64,000 nt of DNA, from NCBI GenBank assembly GCA_002687515.1, contig NZAK01000030.1, forward strand, positions 1 through 64,000, written 5' to 3'. This DNA comes from Rhodospirillaceae bacterium (GTDB taxonomy: Bacteria; Pseudomonadota; Alphaproteobacteria; Rhodospirillales; UBA2165). The translations under genes and the position numbers were made by a program. The first letter of the stretch is position 1; each line of letters starts with the position of its first letter. Shown one piece after another: positions 54,067-62,678 of the stretch. The notes below the pieces were generated by a model that was not told the DNA's origin, ran no database searches, and saw only the letters and a list, made by a program, of their open reading frames with translations.

Positions 54067-54079
54067 AGAATAGTATTCT
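54067..54079. promoter_or_regulatory. Palindrome between tetR and ABC operon, candidate operator
   Basis: AGAATAGTATTCT is a perfect palindrome about a central G, 58 bases before the ATPase start and 71 before tetR. Over 17 bases (AAAGAATAGTATTCTCT) it agrees with the hyuA site at 13 positions. A divergent intergenic site of this size is classic for TetR repressors. Confidence 0.65.
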
Positions 54080-54150
54080 CTAATAAGAAACAAAGAGTCA
54101 ACCGGTAGATTCCGTTCGGCTCAGACAATTATAATACGATTAGGTAGCAG

Positions 54151-54747
54151 ATGGCCCAGGTTAAAAAGACATCGGTGCGCGACGCCATTTTGGAAAGTGC
54201 GACGGAACTTTTCACCGAACACGGTTATTCCAATACGACACTCGCCGATATCGCCCGCGACGCCGCCATCACCATGTCAAATATATACAACTACTACGAC
54301 TCGAAGCTCGATGTTTTGTACGCCATTTACGAACCCTGGCTGGACCAACGGATCGAATATGTGGCGCAGGAAACAGATAAAATCGAAGACCCTAGGGAAA
54401 AAATGCGTTTTCTGTTGAAGTATTTGTTCAGCGATCTGCCCGCCGACACCAATTGTTTCGCCAACAACTTCATGCAAGCCATCGTCACCCGGAAATCGGA
54501 AGAGAATTACTCTCGCGATCTGCTTCTGCGGTCCGAGGAAAAAATATCCGGGATCATTCGAAAAGCAGTGCCGGATACGGTCAAGGACGCCCTCGCCGAT
54601 AACATTTTGACCCACCTCCTGTTTATGGCCCATGACGGTTTTGTCATCAATTACGCCCTCAACGGGCCGTCGCGCCGGGTCGACGCCATTGTCGATCTGC
54701 TTTGCAATCTGATTTTCAGTTCGGCCGCCGCCGATACTTCCTCTTGA
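54151..54747 (+). CDS. TetR-family transcriptional regulator
   Basis: The 198-residue repressor has the N-terminal helix-turn-helix of the family: AILESATELFTEHGYSNTTLADIARDAAITMSNIYNYYDSK at about 12-52, with the usual Tyr-Tyr recognition-helix end. The C-terminal ligand domain is divergent, so the inducer is unknown. It is divergent from the ABC operon and probably represses it, and perhaps the hyuA promoter, through the shared palindrome. The Fe-S protein gene follows after 11 bases on the same strand, so it is probably on the tetR transcript. Confidence 0.92.
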   Translation: MAQVKKTSVRDAILESATELFTEHGYSNTTLADIARDAAITMSNIYNYYDSKLDVLYAIYEPWLDQRIEYVAQETDKIEDPREKMRFLLKYLFSDLPADTNCFANNFMQAIVTRKSEENYSRDLLLRSEEKISGIIRKAVPDTVKDALADNILTHLLFMAHDGFVINYALNGPSRRVDAIVDLLCNLIFSSAAADTSS

Positions 54748-54758
54748 CGGGAATTGCC

Positions 54759-55727
54759 ATGGCACGGAAGGAACCTTTCCAGCCGAACCCCGAACAATTG
54801 AAACTGGCGCCCGATATTAGCGGCCGGGAAATCAACGGCGTCGGTGAAAGCGGGCGAAGACGGCCAACCCGCATTTATTGGCACGACCCGGACACCATCG
54901 CCCACGGCAAGATGCAGCTTTGGTTTTATTCGCAAAACAACAGCGCGCGCGCCGCCGAAGCCCGGCGCATCGCTTATCAAATCGACGCCCTGCCGTTGCC
55001 CGATATCGCCGGCAAAAAAGAACAGGCGCCGGCCGGAGAATGGACCGCCAAGGTGAAGGAGCTGGCGCTCCGGGCGAGCGCCGAATCGGTGGGCATCGCC
55101 AGAATGCGGCCCGAGTGGCTGTTCGAGGGAAGCGACCTCGACTACCGCTGGATCATCATCGTCGCCATGAAGATGGACTTCGACAACCTGGCCCAGGCGC
55201 CGAGCGTCACCACTTCCGTCGAAACCATGGCCCAATATAGCCGGGGCGCGAAGATCGCCAAAACGGTCGCCGGCTGGATCAGGGAGCGGGGCTGGGACGC
55301 CCACCCGCATTGCGGTCCGGCATCGGGACCGGTGTTGCTGATCCCGGCGGCCATCGAAGCCGGCATCGGTCAGCTTGGCAAACACGGCTCGATGATCAGC
55401 CGGCAACACGGCTCCAACTTCCGCCTGGCCGGGATCATGACCGATCTTCCGCTGATCGCCGATGAGCCGGCCGACTTCGGTTCCGACGATTTTTGCCAGA
55501 GCTGCAAAATCTGCATCGACGCCTGTCCGCCGCTGGCGATCGGCAATGAAAAGCAAATGGTCCGGGGCGATCGAAAATGGTATACCGACTTCGACAGGTG
55601 CGTTTACTATTTCAACGAAAATATGAGCTGTGCCATCTGCCTCGCGGTCTGCCCCTGGAGCAAACCCGGCGCCGCCCCGAAACTGGCCGAAAAAATGCTG
55701 CGCAGAAGGCAAAAGGCGGGCGCCTGA
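54759..55727 (+). CDS. Reductive-dehalogenase-like Fe-S protein, cytoplasmic
   Basis: The 322-residue protein resembles the catalytic C-terminal part of RdhA reductive dehalogenases. Two 4Fe-4S sites have the RdhA layout: Cys246, 249, 252, 256 (CQSCKICIDACP) and Cys281, 291, 294, 298 (CAICLAVCPW). The preceding AGIGQLGKHGSMISRQHGSNFRLAGIMTDLPL is the cobalamin-contact region wording of that family. No Tat signal is present, so unlike respiratory RdhA it is not exported; catabolic dehalogenases and the QueG branch are also cytoplasmic. ATG 54759 is chosen; the upstream TTG overlaps tetR. Dehalogenation is plausible but unproven. Confidence 0.75.
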   Translation: MARKEPFQPNPEQLKLAPDISGREINGVGESGRRRPTRIYWHDPDTIAHGKMQLWFYSQNNSARAAEARRIAYQIDALPLPDIAGKKEQAPAGEWTAKVKELALRASAESVGIARMRPEWLFEGSDLDYRWIIIVAMKMDFDNLAQAPSVTTSVETMAQYSRGAKIAKTVAGWIRERGWDAHPHCGPASGPVLLIPAAIEAGIGQLGKHGSMISRQHGSNFRLAGIMTDLPLIADEPADFGSDDFCQSCKICIDACPPLAIGNEKQMVRGDRKWYTDFDRCVYYFNENMSCAICLAVCPWSKPGAAPKLAEKMLRRRQKAGA

Positions 55728-55849
55728 AATTATCCTCCGATCCGGCCTTGCATGTTGGATGTCAAGGAGCGGTTGGTGCCCATGTTCCGTTTTCCGTTGT
55801 TGCGGATGGCGGCGCGTCATCGCAAAGGTCGGGACGGCCAAGCCCGCCC

Positions 55850-55881
55850 GGCCGGGGGATTATCGCGATAACCCCCCGGCC
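55850..55881. repeat. 32-bp near-perfect palindrome
   Basis: The arms GGCCGGGGGATTATCG and CGATAACCCCCCGGCC pair at 15 of 16 positions with no loop. It sits in the 253-base gap between the Fe-S protein and hydrolase genes. There is no T-run, so it is more likely an operator or a bidirectional hairpin than a standard terminator. Confidence 0.8.
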
Positions 55882-55980
55882 TGCCTATCCTTCTTCCTCG
55901 AAAAATATGCAGAACCAACATGCTAGCGCATTATCCGGCGTTCCGTCATCCCTGATCAAGCGTTTTCCGGAGAAATTCCC

Positions 55981-57186
55981 ATGACATCGCATGCGCGCAC
56001 CCGGCGGTTGGCCGAACAGGAGTGGATGTTCGACCGGATCATCCAGGCCAACGGCCCCGATTTCTATTGGCCGATGACCGAGGAGACCCTAGTCTCGGCC
56101 GGCATGGACGCCGCCGGCGATATCGGCGCCGCCCGCTCGGCGATCAAGGCTGCCGGTGACGTCACGCCGGTGATGGCGAGTATCGGCGAAAAGCGGCGAG
56201 CCATGGCCGAGAAGGCGGAAGCGGACGGCCATCCCGAGACGGCTTGTGAAAATTATTTCACCGCCGCCGCCTGTTACATGATGGCGCAGGGTCCGATCCA
56301 CGAGGACGACAACGAACTCAATCTCAGGCTGAACGAAAGTAAAAACGCCTGCTACGACAGGTTCATCGCCCTTGCCGGGCGTCCGATCGAGCGCGTCGAA
56401 ATCCCCTTCGAGGACGGCTCGCTACCCGGCATCCTCCATCTTCCGCCCGATGCCTCCGGCCCGGTGCCGTGTATCGTCCTGCTCGGTGGACTGGACAATT
56501 TCAAGGAAATTCTGGTGCGCGGCCACCACGACAAGATCGTTGATCGCGGCATGGCCGTGCTCACCTTCGACGGCCCCGGCCAGAACGACGCGCTGATCAG
56601 CCGAAAGATTCGGTGTGACGCGGATAATTTCATTCCCGCCGGCATCAACGCGATGGACTACCTCCTGACCCGGCCCGAGATCGACGCCGACAGGATCGGC
56701 ATCGCCGGGGTCAGCATGGGATCCTTCTGGCTCGTCCAGATCCTGGCCAACGATCCCCGCTACAAGGCTGGAGCGGGGTTCTACATCTGCCACGAACCGG
56801 GCATGGGCACGATCTTCGACGTCGCCATCCCGGTGTTCAAGGACCGCTACATGTGGATGGCGGGATATAACGACGAGGCCGCATTCGACAAATTCGCCAA
56901 GACGCTGACCCTGGAGGGGTTGGGCGCCAAGATCAACCGCCCGGTTCTTTTCGTCGCCGGCGAGAAGGACGAGCTCAGCCCCATCGAACACACCTACGCG
57001 CTGTGCGAGGACATCGCGGCGCCGACCACCGTGGCCGTGTTCAAGGGCGAGGTCCACGGCGTGACCGACCATCTCGACGTGCGCGCGCTGATCGCCGATT
57101 GGATGAAGGACCGGTTCGACGGCAAGCCTCTGGAATCGAGCCGCATCCTGATCGACGCCCGGGCCGGAAGCGAAACCATTTTCTAG
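55981..57186 (+). CDS. Alpha/beta hydrolase (FrsA/pseudooxynicotine-hydrolase-like)
   Basis: The 401-residue protein has a helical N-terminal part of about 130 residues and a C-terminal alpha/beta hydrolase core. The nucleophile is in GIAGVSMGSF, the acid in AGEKDELSP and the His in KGEVHGVTDH, a complete triad. This two-part layout resembles the C-C bond hydrolases acting on 2,6-dihydroxypseudooxynicotine and the FrsA/DUF1100 group. Substrate unknown. It precedes a TRAP operon on the same strand (178-base gap with a hairpin), so it might act on the imported acid. Confidence 0.85.
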   Translation: MTSHARTRRLAEQEWMFDRIIQANGPDFYWPMTEETLVSAGMDAAGDIGAARSAIKAAGDVTPVMASIGEKRRAMAEKAEADGHPETACENYFTAAACYMMAQGPIHEDDNELNLRLNESKNACYDRFIALAGRPIERVEIPFEDGSLPGILHLPPDASGPVPCIVLLGGLDNFKEILVRGHHDKIVDRGMAVLTFDGPGQNDALISRKIRCDADNFIPAGINAMDYLLTRPEIDADRIGIAGVSMGSFWLVQILANDPRYKAGAGFYICHEPGMGTIFDVAIPVFKDRYMWMAGYNDEAAFDKFAKTLTLEGLGAKINRPVLFVAGEKDELSPIEHTYALCEDIAAPTTVAVFKGEVHGVTDHLDVRALIADWMKDRFDGKPLESSRILIDARAGSETIF

Positions 57187-57262
57187 TATCCGCTGTCACA
57201 AACCCCCGGCTCGATTCTAGGGATGCTTGAACTTCGTGAGCCCGATGGTTATGTTTTCGCGT

Positions 57263-57287
57263 CACCACCTTTATCGAACCGGTGGTG
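57263..57287. terminator. Hairpin after hydrolase gene, possible terminator
   Basis: CACCACC (57263-57269) pairs with GGTGGTG (57281-57287) around 11 bases, 77 bases after the hydrolase stop. No T-run follows, so terminator strength is doubtful. Confidence 0.35.
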
Positions 57288-57364
57288 TCATGATCGCCCG
57301 GCAATCAGATATTGGTTATCGGGTTTGATTAAACGAATACATATATTTTGGGGGGATTATTATC

Positions 57365-58387
57365 ATGCAAATTCATCGGATTAATGCCACGCTTGCCGGG
57401 GCTTTCCTTGGTATTGCGCTTGTCGCCGGCGCCGCTTCCTTCGACGCCGCCGCGGCCAAGGAGTTGAAGCTCGCCAGCTTTACGCCGGCGCCCCATCATC
57501 TGAACAAGCACGTCTTCGGGCCGTTGGCCAAGAAAGTCGCCGCGGCCACCGGCGGTTCGCTGACCATCAAGCTGTTCGTCGGCGGCTCGCTGGGCAAGGG
57601 ACCGATCCAGCAGTACAAGCGCGTGGTCGAGAGGGTCGCCGACATGACCTTCGGCGTCCACGCCTATACGGCGACCTTGTTCCCGCGCACGTTGATCGCC
57701 GGACGGCCGGGACTGGGCAATACCTCCGACGAGGTCACCCGCCGGCTGTGGCGGGTTTACGACAAATATTTCAAGGGCGAATACAAGCGGGTCAAGGTGC
57801 TGGGCATCTGGTCGAACTGGCCTGCCGTCCTGATTTCGCGGACCAAGCCGGTGCGCACTCTAGCCGACGTCAAGGGGATGAAGCTGCGGGTGACGTCGAC
57901 CTCGGACGACCCCCAAGTCAAGGCGTGGGGCGCGGTTCCACAGCATATGGGGATGACCGATGTCTACAACGCGATGTCCAACGGCATCATCGACGCCGTC
58001 TATATCGCGCCCAGCGTGCTCTATCGGCCGTGGAACTTCAGCGAACCCGCAAAGTTCGTTACCGAAGGAATGACCGGCCCGTCCAACCTGTTCTTCCTGC
58101 TGATGAACAAGCAGAGCTGGGACGGCCTGAGCAAGCCTCATCAGACGGCGCTGGACAAGCTGACCGGCGCCGGTTTCAGCGTCGAGACCGCGAGGTCGTG
58201 GCAGGGTGCCGATATCCGGGCGCTGAAGGCGGCAAAGGGTGGCAAGAACGTCGAATTCATCAAGCTCACCCCGGCCCAGGCGGCGGCGTTCGACAAGGTT
58301 TCGATGGCGGCGGTCAAGAAGGATTTGGCGGCGCTCGAGAAAAAGGGCATCAACGCCAATGAAATCTACCAGGCCATGCTCAAGTAA
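57365..58387 (+). CDS. dctP: TRAP transporter substrate-binding protein DctP
   Basis: This is a periplasmic receptor of a TRAP importer, 340 residues. An N-terminal signal peptide (about 1-31, LAGAFLGIALVAGAASFDAAAA) is followed by a DctP fold with LASFTPAPHHLNKHVFGPLAKKV, GMKLRVTSTSDD with the conserved Arg, and NAMSNGIIDAVYIAPS. The Arg indicates a carboxylate ligand. GGGGGG lies about nine bases before the ATG. The small and large permease genes follow directly, giving a complete transporter. Confidence 0.93.
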   Translation: MQIHRINATLAGAFLGIALVAGAASFDAAAAKELKLASFTPAPHHLNKHVFGPLAKKVAAATGGSLTIKLFVGGSLGKGPIQQYKRVVERVADMTFGVHAYTATLFPRTLIAGRPGLGNTSDEVTRRLWRVYDKYFKGEYKRVKVLGIWSNWPAVLISRTKPVRTLADVKGMKLRVTSTSDDPQVKAWGAVPQHMGMTDVYNAMSNGIIDAVYIAPSVLYRPWNFSEPAKFVTEGMTGPSNLFFLLMNKQSWDGLSKPHQTALDKLTGAGFSVETARSWQGADIRALKAAKGGKNVEFIKLTPAQAAAFDKVSMAAVKKDLAALEKKGINANEIYQAMLK

Positions 58388-58441
58388 CCGCAGGCCGAAC
58401 TTCGAAGGCGCAAGAAAAACTTGCCCGTTCGCGATCACCTC

Positions 58442-58951
58442 ATGGATCACGCCCTCGGTTTTATCGAGCGCGTGGTCCGTATTATCGCGCTGTGGTTCGG
58501 CGGCGTAGTGCTGTTCATCATGATGGGGCTGACCGTCGTCGACGTCATATTCCGCGACGTGCTCAACGCTCCCATATTCGGTGCCGAGGACCTGTCGCGG
58601 CTGGCCCTGTTGATCGTTGTCGCCACGGCCGTGGCCTATTCGGGGCGCACCGGCGGGCAGGTCGCGGTCGAGCTTTTTAGCGACGCGTTGGGACCGGGTA
58701 TCACCCGGTGGACGGACAAGTTGGTCCGTCTGATCGGGGCGGCGATGTTTACCGTGCTCGCCTGGCGTCTGCTCATCAACGGACGCGACGCTGCGATCTA
58801 CGGCGAAACCTCTCAGGGGCTTTTGCTGTCCCATGGTCCCTTCTATTACATCCTCGCCGCCGGCATGGGTCTCTATGCGCTGGTGCTGGCCGTCGAGATA
58901 TTCGCCAAGACCGGCGACGGCGAAGCACCGCCGTCGGAAGAGGGTCTCTAG
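58442..58951 (+). CDS. dctQ: TRAP transporter small permease DctQ
   Basis: This is an inner-membrane protein of about 169 residues with four predicted spans. The family pattern is VVLFIMMGLTVVDVIFRDVLNAPIFGAEDLSRL, then AYSGRTGGQVAVELF. ATG 58442 is preferred because conserved DctQ sequence starts soon after; TTG 58421 would add seven residues and neither has a strong ribosome site. It sits 54 bases after dctP and 9 before dctM. Confidence 0.88.
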   Translation: MDHALGFIERVVRIIALWFGGVVLFIMMGLTVVDVIFRDVLNAPIFGAEDLSRLALLIVVATAVAYSGRTGGQVAVELFSDALGPGITRWTDKLVRLIGAAMFTVLAWRLLINGRDAAIYGETSQGLLLSHGPFYYILAAGMGLYALVLAVEIFAKTGDGEAPPSEEGL

Positions 58952-58960
58952 GGACGCGCC

Positions 58961-60265
58961 ATGTCGGGCACGCTGATCGGAACCATCGGGCTTCTGGCCC
59001 TGTTCGTCCTCCTCGTCCTTCGCATGCCGGTGGCGATGGCCATGCTGGTCGTCGGCTTCGTCGGCACCGTGGCGATGAACGGCCTCAACGCGGCCTTCGC
59101 CACGCTTTCCGGCGAGACCTTCGAATTCTCGACCTTTTATGCGCTGCTGGTGGTGCCGCTGTTCATCCTGATGGGCAATTTGGCCGGGGTGTCGGGGATG
59201 AGCCGCGATCTCTACGGCGCGGCTTACGCCTGGTTCGGTCACTGGCGGGGCGGCTTGGCATCGGCGACGATCGCCGGCTGCGCCGGGTTCGCCGCGATGA
59301 GTGGCTCATCGATCGCCGCGGCGGTAACCATGGGCCGGGTCGCGCTCCCCGAGATGAAGCGCTTCGGCTACGACGATGCGCTGGCCACCGGCAGTGTCGC
59401 CGCCGGCGGCACGCTGGGCATCTTGATCCCGCCGTCGGTCGGCATGGTGGTCTATGCCATCCTGACCGAGCAGTCGATCGGCAAGCTGTTCATCGCCGGT
59501 GTCTTCCCCGGCCTTTTGCTGACCGCGTTGTTCCTGATCGCCATCGCCACGATGACGCGGCTGTGGCCGCACCTCGGTCCGGCCGGCTCGAAAACCGGCC
59601 TTGGCGAGAAGCTGGCCAGCCTGCGCCGCGCCAGCACCATGGTCGGCATCGTCGTGGTTACCATCGGCGGCATCTATGTCGGCGCCTTCACGCCGATCGA
59701 AGCGGCCGGCGTTGGCGCCTTCCTGGTCTTGATCGTCGCCCTCGTGCGGCGCACCTTGACCGTGGAGCAGCTGAAATTCGTGGTCCTCCAGACGCTGCGG
59801 ACGACGGCCACCGTGTTCATGATCCTGATCGGCGCCCATGTGTTCAATCCGTTCATGGCGCTGACCGAGGTTCCGGCCAATCTGGTCAGTTTCCTGACCG
59901 GCCTCGCCGTCGGCGACCTCGGTATCCTGCTCATCATTCTCGCCACCTACACGCTCCTCGGCACCTTCCTCGAAGGTTTCGCCATGCTGGTGCTCACGCT
60001 CCCCGTGGTTTACCCGCTGATCCTCGAGATGGGGCTGAGCCCGATCTGGTTCGGCGTCGTCTGCGTGATCGTCCTCGAAATGGGACTGATAAGCCCGCCC
60101 GTGGGGATCAACGTCTTCGTCGTCAAGAGCATCGCGCCCGATGTGCCGATGGGTGCGATCTTCCGCGGCATCATGCCCTTCTGGCTGGCGATGATCATCT
60201 GCCTCGGCATCCTGGTCGCGGTACCGGAGATCGCGCTCTACCTGCCCAACACCATGTTCGACTAG
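58961..60265 (+). CDS. dctM: TRAP transporter large permease DctM
   Basis: This is the sodium-coupled transport subunit, 434 residues with about a dozen hydrophobic helices. It shows LRMPVAMAMLVVGFVG near the start, the substrate/sodium-site region AAMSGSSIAAAVTMGRVALPEMKRFGYDDALATGSVAAGGTLGILIPPS, and the mirrored C-terminal ISPPVGINVFVVKSIAPDVPM. Together with DctP and DctQ it imports an organic acid using the sodium gradient. It converges with livF. Confidence 0.94.
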   Translation: MSGTLIGTIGLLALFVLLVLRMPVAMAMLVVGFVGTVAMNGLNAAFATLSGETFEFSTFYALLVVPLFILMGNLAGVSGMSRDLYGAAYAWFGHWRGGLASATIAGCAGFAAMSGSSIAAAVTMGRVALPEMKRFGYDDALATGSVAAGGTLGILIPPSVGMVVYAILTEQSIGKLFIAGVFPGLLLTALFLIAIATMTRLWPHLGPAGSKTGLGEKLASLRRASTMVGIVVVTIGGIYVGAFTPIEAAGVGAFLVLIVALVRRTLTVEQLKFVVLQTLRTTATVFMILIGAHVFNPFMALTEVPANLVSFLTGLAVGDLGILLIILATYTLLGTFLEGFAMLVLTLPVVYPLILEMGLSPIWFGVVCVIVLEMGLISPPVGINVFVVKSIAPDVPMGAIFRGIMPFWLAMIICLGILVAVPEIALYLPNTMFD

Positions 60266-60277
60266 GCCACCGCGGCC

Positions 60278-60311
60278 GTTGCCAACTTTGCGGCCAAATA
60301 ACTTTTTTTGG
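60278..60311 (+). terminator. Possible terminator after dctM
   Basis: GGCCG and CGGCC can pair around about ten bases, and CTTTTTTTGG follows some six bases later. The stem is short and the T-run is displaced, so this is a weak candidate for the end of the TRAP operon. Confidence 0.3.
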
Positions 60312-60331
60312 TCAGCTTGTGATGCGGCGGG

Positions 60332-61045
60332 CTAGAGTCCCAGATAGGCTTCCTGGATTCCGGGTTCGTTGCGCAAGCGGTCGCTGGGGCCGTCCAAGGC
60401 GATTTCGCCGCTTTCCAGGACGAAGGCGTGATCGGCGATTTGCAGGGTTCGGTGAACATCCTGCTCGGCTATTAATATGGTCAAGCCGGTGCGGCGCAGC
60501 TCTTCGATGATCTCGAATATCTGCCTAGCCACGACCGGTGCGAGACCCAGGGACGGCTCATCCAGCAACAGCACTTTCGGTTCGGCCATCAACCCCCGTC
60601 CCAAGGCCAGCATCTGCTGTTCGCCGCCCGACAGGGTGCCGCCCGCCTGGGCCTTGCGGTTGAGAAAACGGGGGAACAGTTCATAAATTTTGGCCAGGTT
60701 CTCCGCCGTATTGCCCCGCGCCCGCGCCGTAAACGCGCCGATCCTCAGATTTTCCTCGACCGTCATATCGGAAAAAATCAGCCGCCCCTCGGGCACCATG
60801 ACGATGCCGAGATCGACCCGTTGATCGGTCGATAACGCCGCGATCGGACGGCCATCAAAACTGATGCTCCCCGCGACCACCGGCAACAGGCCGGCAATGG
60901 TCCTGAGGGTCGTGCTTTTGCCGGCCCCATTGCTGCCGATCAGGGCGGTTACACTGCCCGCGGCGGCGGTCAAATCAATACCGTGCAGAATCCGCACCGG
61001 ACCATAGCCGCCGACCACGCCAGAAAGCTGCAATTGCGCCGACAT
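60332..61045 (-). CDS. livF: Branched-chain amino acid-type ABC ATPase LivF
   Basis: This is a 237-residue ATPase of a LIV-type importer. It has Walker A IGSNGAGKSTTLRTI, the signature TLSGGEQQMLALGRGL and Walker B VLLLDEPSLGLAP. It pairs with LivG to drive the LivHM channel. It is the last gene of the cluster and overlaps livG by one base. Ligands of these systems are often amino acids, but also aromatic acids, amides or urea, so the name does not fix the substrate. Confidence 0.93.
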   Translation of the reverse strand: MSAQLQLSGVVGGYGPVRILHGIDLTAAAGSVTALIGSNGAGKSTTLRTIAGLLPVVAGSISFDGRPIAALSTDQRVDLGIVMVPEGRLIFSDMTVEENLRIGAFTARARGNTAENLAKIYELFPRFLNRKAQAGGTLSGGEQQMLALGRGLMAEPKVLLLDEPSLGLAPVVARQIFEIIEELRRTGLTILIAEQDVHRTLQIADHAFVLESGEIALDGPSDRLRNEPGIQEAYLGL

Positions 61046-61773
61046 CAGGCGGCCCCCCCGATATAGGCTTCCAGGACACGCGGATCCTTGGCCACTGCCG
61101 CCGGCGTTCCCTCGGCAATCATCTCGCCATGGTGAAGCACAATGATGCGGTCGGAGAGCCCCATCAGCGCCTGCATGACATGCTCGATGATCAATATGGT
61201 CAGCTCGTAGCTGTCTTTAAGGCGGCGGATAACCGCCAACATCTCCTTGACCTCCGATGGCGTCAGGCCGGCCATCACTTCGTCCAGCATGAGGAGGCGC
61301 GGGCCGGTCGCCAGCGCCTTGGCGACCTCCAACCGCTTCTGGCCCGACAGCGTCAGGGTTCCGGCGGCTTGATCCGCCCGCTCGGCCAAGCCGATCTCAT
61401 CGAGGACCTGCCGGGCGCGGATTTCCGCTTCGGCTTTTGAACTTTTATGATCGCGCCCGAACAATACCGCCGTCATCACATTGTCCAAAACGGTCAAATT
61501 CCGGAACGGGCGCACGATCTGAAAAGTCCGGGCGGCGCCCAAGCGGCAGACCCGGTTTGGCCTGAGCCCCTTAAGACTTTGGCCGGCCATTATCATTTCG
61601 CCCTTGTTCGGCCGCGCATGCCCGGCAATGAGGCTAAACAGCGTCGTTTTGCCGGCACCGTTGGCGCCCATAATGCCGACGATTTCGCCGCTCTCGACGG
61701 AAAAGCTGATATCCTGAAGCGCTTGCAGGCCGCCGAAGGATTTGCTGACGTCTATGATATCGAGCAAACTCAT
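61045..61773 (-). CDS. livG: Branched-chain amino acid-type ABC ATPase LivG
   Basis: This is the second ATPase, 242 residues. It has Walker A GANGAGKTTLFSLIAGH and Walker B LLMLDEVMAGLTPSE. The signature reads LSGQKRLEVAKAL, one Gly shorter than the usual LSGGQ, a variant worth noting though related LivG proteins also vary here. It overlaps livM by four bases and livF by one, so translation of the set is coupled. Confidence 0.92.
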   Translation of the reverse strand: MSLLDIIDVSKSFGGLQALQDISFSVESGEIVGIMGANGAGKTTLFSLIAGHARPNKGEMIMAGQSLKGLRPNRVCRLGAARTFQIVRPFRNLTVLDNVMTAVLFGRDHKSSKAEAEIRARQVLDEIGLAERADQAAGTLTLSGQKRLEVAKALATGPRLLMLDEVMAGLTPSEVKEMLAVIRRLKDSYELTILIIEHVMQALMGLSDRIIVLHHGEMIAEGTPAAVAKDPRVLEAYIGGAA

Positions 61774-62678
61774 GAAACCTTGCTCCGCCGCTCCGAGAGA
61801 TATCCGACAATACCGTACGGTACGGTGAGAACGAAACCGATGAGCAAGATGCCCAAAATAATCAAATAGAGTTGCGGCGCATTGGCCCAGAGCAGTTCCG
61901 ACAATATGACCAGCAGGCCGGCCCCGAGCAGTGGTCCCCTGGCGTCGTCGCTGCCGCCGATGATGGCCATGCTGACAATGGTGAAAGACAGCAGCGGATT
62001 GAAAACCTGCAAGGTCTCGAAATAGGTTGAGCGCAGCGCCATCAAGGCCCCGACCATGCCTGGGATGATCGCCGATATGGTATAAGCGGCGGTCTTGTAG
62101 CGGGCCACCGGGATACCGATGGTTTCCGCCGCGACTTCATCCTCGCGGATGGCCAGCAGCCCCTGGCCAAAGCGGGAACGCCTGAGCGCCCAGGCGAGCA
62201 AGGTGGCGGCGACGGCAAGGAACAGCATGGCGTAGTAGATTTCCTCGGTCGAAGGCGCGCCGAACAGCAGGCGGCTGGCCTTTCCCAAACCCACTTCCAC
62301 GTTGACGACGATAAATTTTACCAGCTCGGCGATTCCGAAGGTCAGGATGACGAAATAGGGCCCCCGCACCCGGAGCACCGGCGTGCCGATGATAAAGGCG
62401 AATAGGCCGGCCAAAATCCCGGCCAGGGGAATCGCGACGAGCAACGGAATGGCCTGCCAGGTAACCACCGTGGTGTAGGCGCCGAGCCCGTAAAAAACGA
62501 CATGACCAAGGGAAATATATCCGGTCATGCCGGAAAGAATGACCCAGCTTTGCGTCAAGGCGATCCACATACAAAGGGTCAGGGCGACGGTCAGCGTATA
62601 GGCGCCGACCAGCCCCGGCAGGGCGACCGCCAGCAGGACCAGCGCGGCAAAGGAAATCCCGAGCCCCCGGCCACTCAC
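61770..62678 (-). CDS. livM: Branched-chain amino acid-type ABC permease LivM
   Basis: This is an inner-membrane channel subunit of 302 residues with eight to ten hydrophobic spans. The family blocks are LVILSGMTGYISLGHVVFYGLGAYT near the start, GTPVLRVRGPYFVILTFGIAELVKF and RSRFGQGLLAIREDEVAAETIGIPVARYKTAAYTISA, the loop that docks to the ATPase. It overlaps livG and livH by four bases each. Confidence 0.93.
   Translation of the reverse strand: MSGRGLGISFAALVLLAVALPGLVGAYTLTVALTLCMWIALTQSWVILSGMTGYISLGHVVFYGLGAYTTVVTWQAIPLLVAIPLAGILAGLFAFIIGTPVLRVRGPYFVILTFGIAELVKFIVVNVEVGLGKASRLLFGAPSTEEIYYAMLFLAVAATLLAWALRRSRFGQGLLAIREDEVAAETIGIPVARYKTAAYTISAIIPGMVGALMALRSTYFETLQVFNPLLSFTIVSMAIIGGSDDARGPLLGAGLLVILSELLWANAPQLYLIILGILLIGFVLTVPYGIVGYLSERRSKVS

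Noticed and set aside
55752-55872. A 39-codon frame (MLDVKERLVPMFRFPLL...) between the Fe-S protein and hydrolase genes.
   Set aside because: It ends within the 32-base palindrome, has no well-spaced ribosome site and matches nothing, so it is probably chance.
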